Shown one piece after another: positions 8,007 to 16,461 of a stretch of DNA of 56,036 nt. A program made the translations under genes and the position numbers. Positions within the stretch are counted from its first letter, which is position 1, and each line of letters starts with the position of its first letter. Origin of the DNA: Acrocarpospora pleiomorpha. GTDB lineage: Bacteria > Actinomycetota > Actinomycetes > Streptosporangiales > Streptosporangiaceae. The stretch is taken from the NCBI RefSeq assembly GCF_009687885.1, contig NZ_BLAF01000053.1, positions 1-56,036 of the forward strand, written 5' to 3'. The notes below the pieces were generated by a model. It worked only from the letters and a program-made list of their open reading frames with translations. It ran no database searches and was not told the DNA's origin.

Positions 8007-9026
8007 GTGAAAACCCAACAGGCGCCGGGCGCGCACACGCGGGCTCCGGCACCGCCGGCCGGGCGCGCCGGCCGGATTCTGCGCGGCGCGCGATCCTCGG
8101 TCGGCGGAACGGCGGCGGCCCTGATCATCATCTGGATCGGCCTCACGGCGGCCGCCCCGAGTTTCGCCACCGTGTCGAACCTGCTGAACATCTTCCTGGC
8201 CGCCTCGACCCTGGCGATCATCGCCGGCGGGCTGACCCTGGCGCTCATCGCCGGGGAGATCGACCTGTCCCTCGGGTCGGTGGAGGCACTGGCCGGATCC
8301 CTGGCCGCCGTCCTCATCGTGACCGCCGGGCTGCCCTGGCCGCTTGCCCTGGTGCTCGGCGTACTGGCCGGGGCCGCGGTCGGCGGGGTGAACGCGTTCT
8401 TCACCAGCAAGCTGGGCGTGCCCTCGTTCGTCACCTCCCTGGCCATGCTCAGCGTGGCGGGCGGCGCGGCCTACCTGCTCACGCAGGGCACCTCGGTGTT
8501 CGGGCTGGGACCCCAGTTCGGCGCGATCGGGCAGGGCAGCCTGTTCGGCGTGCCCGCGCCGGTCCTGATCGCCGTGGTGATCCTGGCGGTGCTCGCCTTC
8601 GTCCTGCACCGCACCTCGTTCGGCCTGAACATCTACGCCGTCGGCGGCAACCCGGAGGCGGCCCGGCTGTCGGGGGTGAACGTCCGGCGCACCAAGGCGG
8701 TCGTGCTCGTGCTCAGCGGGAGCCTCGCCGGCGTCGCGGGCATCATCCTCGCCTCCCGGCTGGACGCCGGCTCGGGAACCGTCGGGGCGGCCGACCTCAT
8801 GGCGGCGATCGCCGCGGTCGTGATCGGCGGCACGTCGCTCAACGGCGGGGTCGGGAGCATCGCCGGGACGGTCGTCGGAACCGTCCTGATCGCCAGCATC
8901 CAGAACGGGCTGGTGCTGCTGAACGTCACGGCCTTCTGGCAGCAGGTGGCGATCGGTTCGCTGATCCTCATCGCCGCGCTGCTCGACCGTCTTTCCAAGA
9001 TCAGTACTAGAGGAGTCACCGCATGA
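8007..9026 (+). CDS. Ribose-type ABC importer permease
   Basis: 339 aa from GTG, with a good ribosome site (GCAGGAGG, 7995-8002). A polytopic membrane protein of the RbsC/BPD_transp_2 family with about 8-10 hydrophobic segments. Family marks are LIAGEIDLSLGSVEALAG, SKLGVPSFVTSLAMLSVAGG, IYAVGGNPEAARLSGVNV and IGGTSLNGGVGSIAGTVVG. It presumably forms a homodimeric channel served by the double ATPase at 4652 and the binding lipoprotein at 3618. First gene of the second operon; its stop overlaps the amidohydrolase start by 4 bp (ATGA), which links uptake directly to ring opening. Confidence 0.9.
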   Translation: MKTQQAPGAHTRAPAPPAGRAGRILRGARSSVGGTAAALIIIWIGLTAAAPSFATVSNLLNIFLAASTLAIIAGGLTLALIAGEIDLSLGSVEALAGSLAAVLIVTAGLPWPLALVLGVLAGAAVGGVNAFFTSKLGVPSFVTSLAMLSVAGGAAYLLTQGTSVFGLGPQFGAIGQGSLFGVPAPVLIAVVILAVLAFVLHRTSFGLNIYAVGGNPEAARLSGVNVRRTKAVVLVLSGSLAGVAGIILASRLDAGSGTVGAADLMAAIAAVVIGGTSLNGGVGSIAGTVVGTVLIASIQNGLVLLNVTAFWQQVAIGSLILIAALLDRLSKISTRGVTA

Positions 9027-10438
9027 GCGCCCCCGAACAGTCCGAGCTCCAGTCCCTGGACCTCATCATCCGCAACGGCATCGTCGTCAACGCGGAGTCG
9101 ATGGGACAGCAGGACGTCGGGATCAAGGACGGCGTCATCGTCGCGGTCGGCCAGATCGACACCCCCGCCGCCGAGATCGTGGACGCCTCCGGATGCTTCG
9201 TGGCGCCCGGCGCGATCGACGTGCACACGCACTTCCACCACTGGGTGAGCTACGTCGGGTCGCACAACGCCGACGACTACGACACCGGCACCCAGGCCGC
9301 GGCCTCCGGCGGCATCACCACCGTCATCAACTACGCCTTCCAGGAGGAGGGCGAGTCGCTGCGCACCGCCGTCGACCGTGACCTGGAGCTGGCCGGAACC
9401 CAGGCGAACATCGACTACGGCCTGCACGTCGTCGTGACGAACCAGGCCGACACCGTGGTGAAGGAGTTCCCCGCCCTGGCGGCCGACGGATTCACCAGCG
9501 TCAAGGTCTTCGGCGCGGTGACCGGATTCCAGCTGCCCGACGCGGGCATCCTGCGGGTGCTGGAGGAGGCGGCGGCCAGCGGCATCCTCGTCAACGTGCA
9601 CGCCGAGGACGGCGCCCTCATCGAGCACCTCACCCAATCCTTCCGCGACCGCGGGCAGACCGGCGTGGAATACCTGCCGCGGGCCCGGCCCGCTCAGGCC
9701 GAGGCGATCGCCACCCGGAAGATCGCCGAGTACGCGGCCTTCCTCAAGGCTCCGGTGTACTTCGTGCACCTGTCGACGGCCGCCGCGCTCGATGCGGTCC
9801 GCGAGGTGCGCGCCCGCTTCGACAAGATCTTCGTGGAGACGCGGCCGGTCTACCTCTTCCTTGAGGAGAGCGTCTACGAGCTGCCCGAGTCCGAGGGCAA
9901 CAAGTTCGTGTGCCTGCCGCCGATCCGCTCCACCGAGGACAGCGAGGCGCTCTGGGAGGGCCTGCGGCTGGGCGACATCGACACCTACGCCACCGACCAC
10001 GCTCCGTGGCGCAGCGAGCAGAAGCTGGCCGAGGCTCCGTTCTGGAAGATCCCCGCGGGCGTGTCCAACCTGCAGACCAGCGTGCCGATGCTGTTCTCCG
10101 AGGGGGTGCGCACCGGACGCCTGCACCCCTGCCGCTTCGTCGCCGTGACCTCCGCGAACCCGGCCAAGCTCTTCGGGATGTATCCGAAGAAGGGCGTCAT
10201 CGCGGTCGGGTCCGACGCCGACATCGCCGTCATCGACCCGGGTGACGTGCGGGTGCTCACCGCCGATCAGATGCACTCCAAGGCCGACTACGACCCGTAC
10301 GAGGGTTATGAGTGCCACGGCTGGCCGCGCTATGTCTACTCGCGCGGCGAGCTGGTCGCCGAGCGGGGGCGTGCCATCAGCCGCCCTGGCCGCGGGCAGC
10401 TCATCCGGCGGGGCCCCAGCTCCTTTGACACGGTCTGA
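9023..10438 (+). CDS. Cyclic amidohydrolase, hydantoinase/dihydropyrimidinase family
   Basis: 471 aa, standard for the D-hydantoinase/dihydropyrimidinase/allantoinase group. It opens a cyclic ureide or imide by hydrolysing a ring C-N bond. The binuclear metal site is complete: His68 and His70 (DVHTHF), carboxylated Lys161 (TSVKVFGA), His193 (NVHAED), His249 (FVHLST) and Asp325 (ATDHAPW). Motifs lie closer to hydantoinase/dihydropyrimidinase than to dihydroorotase. The substrate cannot be read from sequence; hydantoin-, dihydropyrimidine- or hydroxylated-heterocycle-type rings are possible. Coupled to the permease by an ATGA overlap; the nitrilase-type enzyme follows after 12 bp. Confidence 0.9.
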   Translation: MSAPEQSELQSLDLIIRNGIVVNAESMGQQDVGIKDGVIVAVGQIDTPAAEIVDASGCFVAPGAIDVHTHFHHWVSYVGSHNADDYDTGTQAAASGGITTVINYAFQEEGESLRTAVDRDLELAGTQANIDYGLHVVVTNQADTVVKEFPALAADGFTSVKVFGAVTGFQLPDAGILRVLEEAAASGILVNVHAEDGALIEHLTQSFRDRGQTGVEYLPRARPAQAEAIATRKIAEYAAFLKAPVYFVHLSTAAALDAVREVRARFDKIFVETRPVYLFLEESVYELPESEGNKFVCLPPIRSTEDSEALWEGLRLGDIDTYATDHAPWRSEQKLAEAPFWKIPAGVSNLQTSVPMLFSEGVRTGRLHPCRFVAVTSANPAKLFGMYPKKGVIAVGSDADIAVIDPGDVRVLTADQMHSKADYDPYEGYECHGWPRYVYSRGELVAERGRAISRPGRGQLIRRGPSSFDTV

Positions 10439-10450
10439 GCGGGTGCTGAC

Positions 10451-11293
10451 GTGGCTATCCTGACGGCGGCGCAGGTGCCCGCCGGAGGCGTCGACGCCGA
10501 CGCGATCCACCTGGCGGGCCGGCACGATCTGATCGTGTTCCCCGAGATGGCGAACGTCCCCTACTTCCCGGTGGCCCCCGCCCTGCACGAGTGGCTCGCC
10601 GAAACCCTGGCCGGCCAGGACGAGGAGAGCCTGTTCTCCCCCTACCGCCGCCTCGCGCGGCGTACGGGCAGCTACGTCGTCGCCGGCCTGTGCCTGCCGG
10701 GTCCCGGCCTCACCCGCAACGCGGCGGTCGTCTTCGACCGGGCCGGGGAACTGCTTCCCGGCCGGGGCCTGCTGTCCGGCGACGCGACACTCGTCTACGA
10801 CAAGACCCACCTGTGCAACGTCCGCCACTACGGTTCGGTCTTCCTCGAAGATCAGTATTTCCGGGCAGGCCCCGAACTGGTGGTGTGGGACCTCGACTTC
10901 GCCCGGATGGGCGTGCTCATCTGCTACGACCGGCACTTCCCCGAGGCATGGTCGACGCTGCGCGCCAACGATGCCGGCATCGTCGCCGTGCCCACGGCCT
11001 CACCGGCGGGGACGGCGCCGACCTTCCTCGCCGAGATGCAGGCGATGGCGCTGCAGCAGTCGGTGTACGCCGTCGTGGCGAACCGCGCAGGACCGGAATC
11101 ACTGCCGGGGATCAGGACCACCGAATACCTGGGGCGGTCGGCCGTGTTCGGCCCCGACGGGTCCGTTCTGAACGTGGCCGGCGACGGCCTCTTCGAGCAG
11201 GCCCGCGCCCCGTACGACCCGGCGGCCCTCGACTCCGTCCGCGCGGCGATGGGGCTGGCCACGAGCCGGCGCCCCGCCCTGTACCAGATCTGA
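10451..11293 (+). CDS. Nitrilase-superfamily carbon-nitrogen hydrolase (carbamoylase/amidase type)
   Basis: 280 aa, GTG start. The Glu-Lys-Cys triad of the superfamily is visible: Glu32 (IVFPEM), Lys118 (VYDKTHL) and Cys158 (LICYDRHFPE). Many such enzymes follow a hydantoinase and remove the N-carbamoyl group, as in beta-ureidopropionase or N-carbamoyl-amino-acid amidohydrolase. Its position directly after the cyclic amidohydrolase supports that role (inference): carbamoyl or amide product to free amine or acid, ammonia and CO2. No clear Shine-Dalgarno before the GTG. It could also be an omega-amidase-like enzyme. Confidence 0.87.
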   Translation: MAILTAAQVPAGGVDADAIHLAGRHDLIVFPEMANVPYFPVAPALHEWLAETLAGQDEESLFSPYRRLARRTGSYVVAGLCLPGPGLTRNAAVVFDRAGELLPGRGLLSGDATLVYDKTHLCNVRHYGSVFLEDQYFRAGPELVVWDLDFARMGVLICYDRHFPEAWSTLRANDAGIVAVPTASPAGTAPTFLAEMQAMALQQSVYAVVANRAGPESLPGIRTTEYLGRSAVFGPDGSVLNVAGDGLFEQARAPYDPAALDSVRAAMGLATSRRPALYQI

Positions 11294-11316
11294 TCATTGA
11301 ACTTAGGAGAGCTCAC

Positions 11317-12990
11317 GTGAGACGAGTGGCCGATGCCGTCGCCGAGACCCTGCGGGCCCAGGAGATCGACGTCTTCTTCATGCTGACCGGCGGCGACCCC
11401 GCGCTGTGGACCGCCCTTCAGCGCCAGGGCATCAGGATGATCCCCTGCCGGAGCGAGCAGGGCGCGGCCTACATGGCCGACGGCTATGCCAGGATGACCG
11501 GCCGCCCCACCTTCGTCTACGGCCAGCACGGCCCGGGGTCGGCCAACATCTCCTCGGCGCTCGCGGACGCGTACTGGGCGATGAGCCCGGTCGTCTCCCT
11601 GACCAGCTCGGTGCCGGCGGCGACCCGCGACCGCCACGAGTATCAGCTGCTGGACCAGCTGGCGATGCACCGCCCGGTGACCCACTGGGCCGGGGAGGCG
11701 CTCCGCGGCTCCCACGTGCGATCGATGCTGCTGCGCGCCATGCACGAGGCCACCAGCGCGCCCGGCCCCGCGCACCTGGACATCCCGCGCGACGTGCTGG
11801 CCGAGCCGCTGGAGGACGACGGCACGCCGGACGCCCCGGCGGCCACGCTGCGGGCCCCGCAGTACCGGACGGCTCCCGCGCCTGAGGCGGTCAAGGCGAT
11901 CGTGGCGCGCCTGTCCGGCGCGCGCCGAGTCGTGATCATGGCAGGGTCCGGTTCCCGGGTCTCGGGGGCCGACCCCGAGGTGCGGCTGCTGGCCGAGGCC
12001 CTGCGTGCGCCGGTCGTCACCTCCATCGGCGGCAAGGCGTCCATCAGCGAGGCGCACCCGCTCGCGGTGGGCGTGGTGGGCCGCTACGCGGCCGGGGTGG
12101 CCAACGAGGTCGTGGACGAGGCCGACCTGGTGCTCGTGCTCGGCAGCCGGCTGGGCAGTGTGACCAGCGACTCCTTCACGATGTTCGCCGCCGCGGACCT
12201 CATCAGGGTCGACACCCGCTCGGACGCGCTGGACCCGTCGGCGGCCCTCAACGTGCTGGCGGACGTGAAGCTCACCGCCCAGGCCCTGCTCTCCGAGCTC
12301 GGCGCCGACCCGGGGGCCGCGCGGGACACCGCGTGGGTGGCCTCGGTGAGCGAGCGGGTCGCCGGGTGGCGCGAGAACGCGCTCAAGGCGCCCTCGACGG
12401 GGGGCCAGATGCACCCCCGCGAGGTGGTGTCCGCGCTGTCCGAGTCGCTCGCGCCCAGCGACGTCGTGGTCGCCGACACCGGCTACATGGCCGCCTGGGC
12501 CGGAGTCCTCTACCAGGCGCGTGCGGCGGGGACCACCTTCCTGCGGGCCGCGGGCTCGCTCGGCTGGGCGATCCCCGGAGCGCTCGGCGCCCAGCTGGCG
12601 GCGCCGGAGCGCCGGGTCGTCTGCGTCACCGGTGACGGCGGGACCGGCTACAACATCGCCGAGCTGGAGACCGCGGTACGGGTGGGCATCCCGGTCACGA
12701 TCGTGGTGGTCAACAACGGCACCCTGGCCTTCGAGTACCACCTGCAGAAATACGTGGAGAAGAACGTCATCCCCGAGATCAACGACTTCTCCGACGTCGA
12801 CTACGGAGCCGTCGCGCGCTCGCTGGGCGCGGCGGGCGTGCTGGTACGTTCCAAGGGCGAGCTGGATGACGCGCTGGCGACCGCGGCGCGGAGCGAGGCT
12901 CCCACGCTGATCGACGCCCGCGTCGACCGGGAGGCGATCGCCCCCGTCACCTCGTACGCGAAGCAGGGCATCGACCCGTCCACTCTCTGA
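11317..12990 (+). CDS. ThDP-dependent 2-oxoacid enzyme (acetolactate synthase/benzoylformate decarboxylase superfamily)
   Basis: 557 aa from GTG 11317, with AGGAGA 6 bp upstream; a longer upstream reading would overlap the amidase gene. Three-domain ThDP fold: Pyr domain with the activating Glu47 (PCRSEQGAAYMADGYAR), a central domain about 185-330, and the PP domain with the cofactor motif GDG (439-441) ending in NN (466-467). No FAD- or CoA-specific feature is obvious. Family members decarboxylate or ligate 2-oxoacids (benzoylformate decarboxylase, glyoxylate carboligase, IolD-like hydrolases). With the CoA-acylating aldehyde dehydrogenase in the same operon, decarboxylation of a 2-oxoacid to a semialdehyde is the simplest reading (inference). 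Confidence 0.88.
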   Translation: MRRVADAVAETLRAQEIDVFFMLTGGDPALWTALQRQGIRMIPCRSEQGAAYMADGYARMTGRPTFVYGQHGPGSANISSALADAYWAMSPVVSLTSSVPAATRDRHEYQLLDQLAMHRPVTHWAGEALRGSHVRSMLLRAMHEATSAPGPAHLDIPRDVLAEPLEDDGTPDAPAATLRAPQYRTAPAPEAVKAIVARLSGARRVVIMAGSGSRVSGADPEVRLLAEALRAPVVTSIGGKASISEAHPLAVGVVGRYAAGVANEVVDEADLVLVLGSRLGSVTSDSFTMFAAADLIRVDTRSDALDPSAALNVLADVKLTAQALLSELGADPGAARDTAWVASVSERVAGWRENALKAPSTGGQMHPREVVSALSESLAPSDVVVADTGYMAAWAGVLYQARAAGTTFLRAAGSLGWAIPGALGAQLAAPERRVVCVTGDGGTGYNIAELETAVRVGIPVTIVVVNNGTLAFEYHLQKYVEKNVIPEINDFSDVDYGAVARSLGAAGVLVRSKGELDDALATAARSEAPTLIDARVDREAIAPVTSYAKQGIDPSTL

Positions 12991-13011
12991 TCTGCGCTAA
13001 GGAGGCCGCCG

Positions 13012-13500
13012 ATGCCTTACGTCCGCACCACCGTCAACGGCCAGCCGGTCGAGCGCGAGGTGGAAGCCCGCCTGCTGCTGTCCGATTTCCTCCGCCACGA
13101 GCTGGACCTGACCGGCACGCACGTCGGTTGCGAGCACGGTGTCTGCGGCGCCTGCACCGTGCTCGTCGACGACCGGCCGGTACGGGCCTGCCTGATGCTC
13201 GCCGTGCAGGCGAACGGCAAGCCGGTGCGGACGGTGGAGTCCCTGACCGAGCCGGGGCAGCCGCTCTCCCGCGTTCAGGCGGCCTTCAAGCGCAACCACG
13301 CCCTGCAGTGCGGGTTCTGCACCCCGGGAATCCTCATGTCGCTCACCGCGGTGCTGGAGGAGGAGGGACCTGTTTCGAAGGAGCGGGCGGTCGACGCCCT
13401 GCGCGGGCACCTGTGCCGGTGCACCGGCTACCGCACCATCATGACCGCGATCGACGAGATCTGCGCGGAGCCGAGGGAGGTGGGAGGCGGTGCCGGGTAA
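13012..13500 (+). CDS. Molybdenum hydroxylase iron-sulfur (small) subunit
   Basis: 162 aa, preceded by a near-perfect ribosome site (AAGGAGG). Carries two [2Fe-2S] clusters: an N-terminal plant-ferredoxin-type cluster (GCEHGVCGACTVLVDDRPVRAC) and a C-terminal helical cluster (QCGFCTPGI and CRCTGY). It relays electrons from the molybdenum cofactor in the large subunit to FAD in the medium subunit (6992-7822). It overlaps the large-subunit gene by 11 bp, so the two are probably translated together. Confidence 0.95.
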   Translation: MPYVRTTVNGQPVEREVEARLLLSDFLRHELDLTGTHVGCEHGVCGACTVLVDDRPVRACLMLAVQANGKPVRTVESLTEPGQPLSRVQAAFKRNHALQCGFCTPGILMSLTAVLEEEGPVSKERAVDALRGHLCRCTGYRTIMTAIDEICAEPREVGGGAG

Positions 13501-15844
13501 CGTGGGGCGGCGGATGCCGCGGCTGGAGGACGACCGGCTGCTGCGCGGGAACGGGATGTATCTCGACGACATCCACCTGTCAGGCTCGCTGCACGCGCAC
13601 TTCGTCCGCAGCATGCACGCGAACGCGCGGATCGCCGGCATCGACGTCGAAGGCGCCCGGCGAGCGCCGGGGGTGCGGCTGGTCCTGACCGGCCACGACC
13701 TCGGCGACCTGAACGGCCCGCTGCCGCTGCTGGGCCCGCACCCGAGCCTGCTGGCGCCGCGCACCCAGCGGCCGCTGGCGGTCGACCGGGTCCGGTACGT
13801 GGGCGAGGCCATCGTCATGATCGTCGCCGAGGACCGCTACCTCGCCGAGGACGCGGCGGACCTGGTCCAGATCGACTACGAGCCGCTGCCGGAGGTCGTC
13901 GAGTTCGGCGACGCCCGGCGCGGCGACCGGTTCGTGCACGACGACATCGCCGGCAACGTGGCCGCCGTCGTGTCGCAGGTCAGGGGTGATCCCGACGAGG
14001 TGATCAGGTCCGCGCCGCACACCCTCGCGCTGAGCCTGGACATCGAGCGCAGCTGCGGCAGCCCGCTGGAGGGCCGCGGCGTGCTCGCCGACTGGGATCC
14101 GCGCCGGCAGAAGCTGACCGTGTTCGATTCGACCCAGTCACCGGTCGCGATCCGCCAGGGGCTCAGCCGGATCCTGGACGTGCCGCTGGACCGGCTGGAG
14201 GTCTCCGCGCCCGACGTCGGCGGCGGGTTCGGAACCAAGATCATGCTGTTCTACCCGGAGGAGGTGCTCGTTCCCTACGCCGCGCTGCGGTTGAGCCGGC
14301 CGGTGAAGTGGACCGAGGACCGCTGGGAGCACTTCATCAGCGCCAACCAGGAGCGGGGACAGCATCACGAGGCCGTCGTGGCCTTCGATGACGACGGGCG
14401 GATCCTGGCGGTGACCACCGATTTCGATCATGACACCGGCGCCTACGTTCCGTACGGGATCGCCGTACCAGCCGTCACGGGAACACACCTGCCCGGACAG
14501 TACGACATCGCGCACTACCGCTACAGCGGCCGGGTGCTCTACACCAACAAGCCGCCGGTGAGCCCCTACCGGGGCGCCGGCCGGCCGCAGGGCGTCTTCG
14601 TCATGGAGCGCCTGATCGGGGCGGTCGCCAAGCGGCTGGGCACGGAGCCGTGGCGGGTGCGCCGCGCCAACCTCATCCCGTCCAGCGCGTTCCCGTACGA
14701 CACGGGGCTCGAACTGCACGACCGCAGCCGGGCGATCTACGACAGTGGCAGCTACGTCGAGGGCTTCGACCGGATGCTCTCGCACGTCGGCGTCGAGGCG
14801 TTCCGGGAGCGGCAGCGCGCGGCGCGGGCCGAGGGCCGCCACCTCGGGCTGGGCATGGCCACCTATGTCGAGGGCACCGGGGTCGGCCCCTATGAGGGCT
14901 GCGCCGCGACGCTGAACAGCAGCGGGCGGATCGTGCTGGAGGTGTCCGTCCCGTCCCAGGGGCAGGGCCATGCCACCACCTTCGCCCAGATCGCCGCGGA
15001 CGTCATCGGCTGCGCGGCCGAGCGGGTTCACGTGGTCACGGCGGCGGGCGGCCCCACCGCGGTCGGCCACGGCACGTTCGGCAGCCGGGCCGCGGTGATG
15101 AGCGGCAACGCGGTCGCCGCCGCCGCCCAAGCGCTGCGGACGAAGATCCTCGCGGCCGCGTCGGTGCTGCTCGAATGCGCCGCGGAAGACCTGGAGACCA
15201 GGGACGGGAACGTCTTCGTGCGCGGTGCCGAGAACGCCCGGGTGAGCCTGGCCGACATCGCGAGCGGCGCCAACCCCATCCAGTACCCCGGCACGGACAG
15301 ACCCACCCCGTGGGTCTCCCGGGAGCCCGGCTCCGACGCGCCCGTCTCGCTGTCGGCCACCGAGTACTTCCGCAGCGGTCAGTGGGTGTTCGGCAGCGGG
15401 GCCCACGGCGTGCTGGTGGAGGTCGATCCGGGCACGGGACGGGTCACCATCGACCAGTACGTCGTCGTCCACGACTGCGGGCGGGTCATCAACCCGCTGG
15501 TCGTGGACGGCCAGGTGGTCGGCGGGCTGATCCAGGGCATCGGCGGCGCGCTGCTGGAGCGGCTGACCTTCGCCGACAACGGCCAGCCCACCACCACCAG
15601 CTTCCTCAACTTCCACCTGCCGACCGTCGACGACCTGCCCCCGCTGATCCTCGACCATCTGGAGACCCCCTCGCCTTGGAACCCGCTCGGGATCAAGGGC
15701 ACGGGAGAGGCGGGCATCATCCCGGTCGCCGCGGCGATCGCCGAGGCCATCGAGGACGCGCTGTCCCCGTTCGAGTTCCCCGTCACCTCGATGCCGCTGT
15801 TCCCGGCGGAGATCCGTACCGCTATCGATAGGACCGAGCCGTGA
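13490..15844 (+). CDS. Molybdenum hydroxylase large (molybdopterin) subunit, not a CO dehydrogenase
   Basis: 784 aa, GTG start inside the small-subunit gene. Binds the molybdenum cofactor and hydroxylates the substrate with water. GGGFGTKI and SPYRGAGRPQ (358-367) are cofactor-loop motifs; the catalytic Glu740 sits in KGTGEAGIIP. The active-site loop reads YRGAGR (360-365), not AYRCSFR as in true form-I CO dehydrogenase, so annotations such as 'carbon monoxide dehydrogenase' would mislead. Relatives act on purines, nicotine, caffeine, isoquinoline or aldehydes. The hydantoinase- and carbamoylase-type partners point to a nitrogen-ring substrate (inference). Overlaps the next gene by 4 bp. Confidence 0.92.
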   Translation: MPGNVGRRMPRLEDDRLLRGNGMYLDDIHLSGSLHAHFVRSMHANARIAGIDVEGARRAPGVRLVLTGHDLGDLNGPLPLLGPHPSLLAPRTQRPLAVDRVRYVGEAIVMIVAEDRYLAEDAADLVQIDYEPLPEVVEFGDARRGDRFVHDDIAGNVAAVVSQVRGDPDEVIRSAPHTLALSLDIERSCGSPLEGRGVLADWDPRRQKLTVFDSTQSPVAIRQGLSRILDVPLDRLEVSAPDVGGGFGTKIMLFYPEEVLVPYAALRLSRPVKWTEDRWEHFISANQERGQHHEAVVAFDDDGRILAVTTDFDHDTGAYVPYGIAVPAVTGTHLPGQYDIAHYRYSGRVLYTNKPPVSPYRGAGRPQGVFVMERLIGAVAKRLGTEPWRVRRANLIPSSAFPYDTGLELHDRSRAIYDSGSYVEGFDRMLSHVGVEAFRERQRAARAEGRHLGLGMATYVEGTGVGPYEGCAATLNSSGRIVLEVSVPSQGQGHATTFAQIAADVIGCAAERVHVVTAAGGPTAVGHGTFGSRAAVMSGNAVAAAAQALRTKILAAASVLLECAAEDLETRDGNVFVRGAENARVSLADIASGANPIQYPGTDRPTPWVSREPGSDAPVSLSATEYFRSGQWVFGSGAHGVLVEVDPGTGRVTIDQYVVVHDCGRVINPLVVDGQVVGGLIQGIGGALLERLTFADNGQPTTTSFLNFHLPTVDDLPPLILDHLETPSPWNPLGIKGTGEAGIIPVAAAIAEAIEDALSPFEFPVTSMPLFPAEIRTAIDRTEP

Positions 15845-16461
15845 ACCTGGAGCATAGTTTCGATATTTTGGCGGAGCCGGATGTCGCCTTCGCCTACCTG
15901 ATGGACGTAAACCGGGTGGCGGCCTGCGTACCGGGCGTGAGTCTGCAGGAAGAGCTGGGCGAGAACACCTACCGGGGCACCCTGAAGGTCAAGGTCGGTC
16001 CCGTCACCGTGAAGTACGGCGGCATCGCCCGCATCATCTCGGCGGATCCGGTCACCAGGGTCGCCGCGATCGAGGCGGAGGGCGAGGAGAGCGGCGCCGC
16101 CGGGTCGGTTCGCGCCAAGGCCACGATGTCGGTGGCGGCGACGGCCACCGGATCGCGCGTCACCGTGAGCACGGATCTCGCGCTCACCGGTCGCGTCGCC
16201 ACCATGGGCAAGGGAGTGATCGAGCAGGTCGGCAACCGGATGGTGGCCCAGACCTCCGAGCGGATCGAGCAGGCCATCCTGGAGTCGGTCGCGAGTTCTC
16301 CGGCGGTGGACGTCGCCGGTCCGCCGGCTTCCGCCAGGGACGGATCGGCGCTGCGGTTGATGCCGTTGCTGGGATCCCTCATCGCCGACTGGGTCCGCCG
16401 GACCTTCGGAAAGATCTTTGGTGCCCGCGCGAGCCGCACTACTCCCGGGGAGCGGAAATGA
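15841..16461 (+). CDS. CoxG-like SRPBCC protein, molybdenum hydroxylase accessory
   Basis: 206 aa, GTG start overlapping the large-subunit stop by 4 bp (GTGA). The SRPBCC/CoxG fold covers about 1-145 (FDILAEPDVAFAYLMDVNRVAACVPGV at the start, the family hallmark). The C-terminal 60 residues include a Pro/Ala-rich linker and a short hydrophobic/basic tail (LMPLLGSLIADWVRRTFGKIFG) that could touch the membrane. CoxG proteins are needed for membrane recruitment or maturation of CoxL-type enzymes, so this enzyme complex may dock at the inner membrane face beside the importer (inference). Confidence 0.88.
   Translation: MNLEHSFDILAEPDVAFAYLMDVNRVAACVPGVSLQEELGENTYRGTLKVKVGPVTVKYGGIARIISADPVTRVAAIEAEGEESGAAGSVRAKATMSVAATATGSRVTVSTDLALTGRVATMGKGVIEQVGNRMVAQTSERIEQAILESVASSPAVDVAGPPASARDGSALRLMPLLGSLIADWVRRTFGKIFGARASRTTPGERK

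Noticed and set aside
13490..15844. Annotation as aerobic CO dehydrogenase large subunit
   Set aside because: The CoxL-specific AYRCSFR loop is absent; the loop is YRGAGR.
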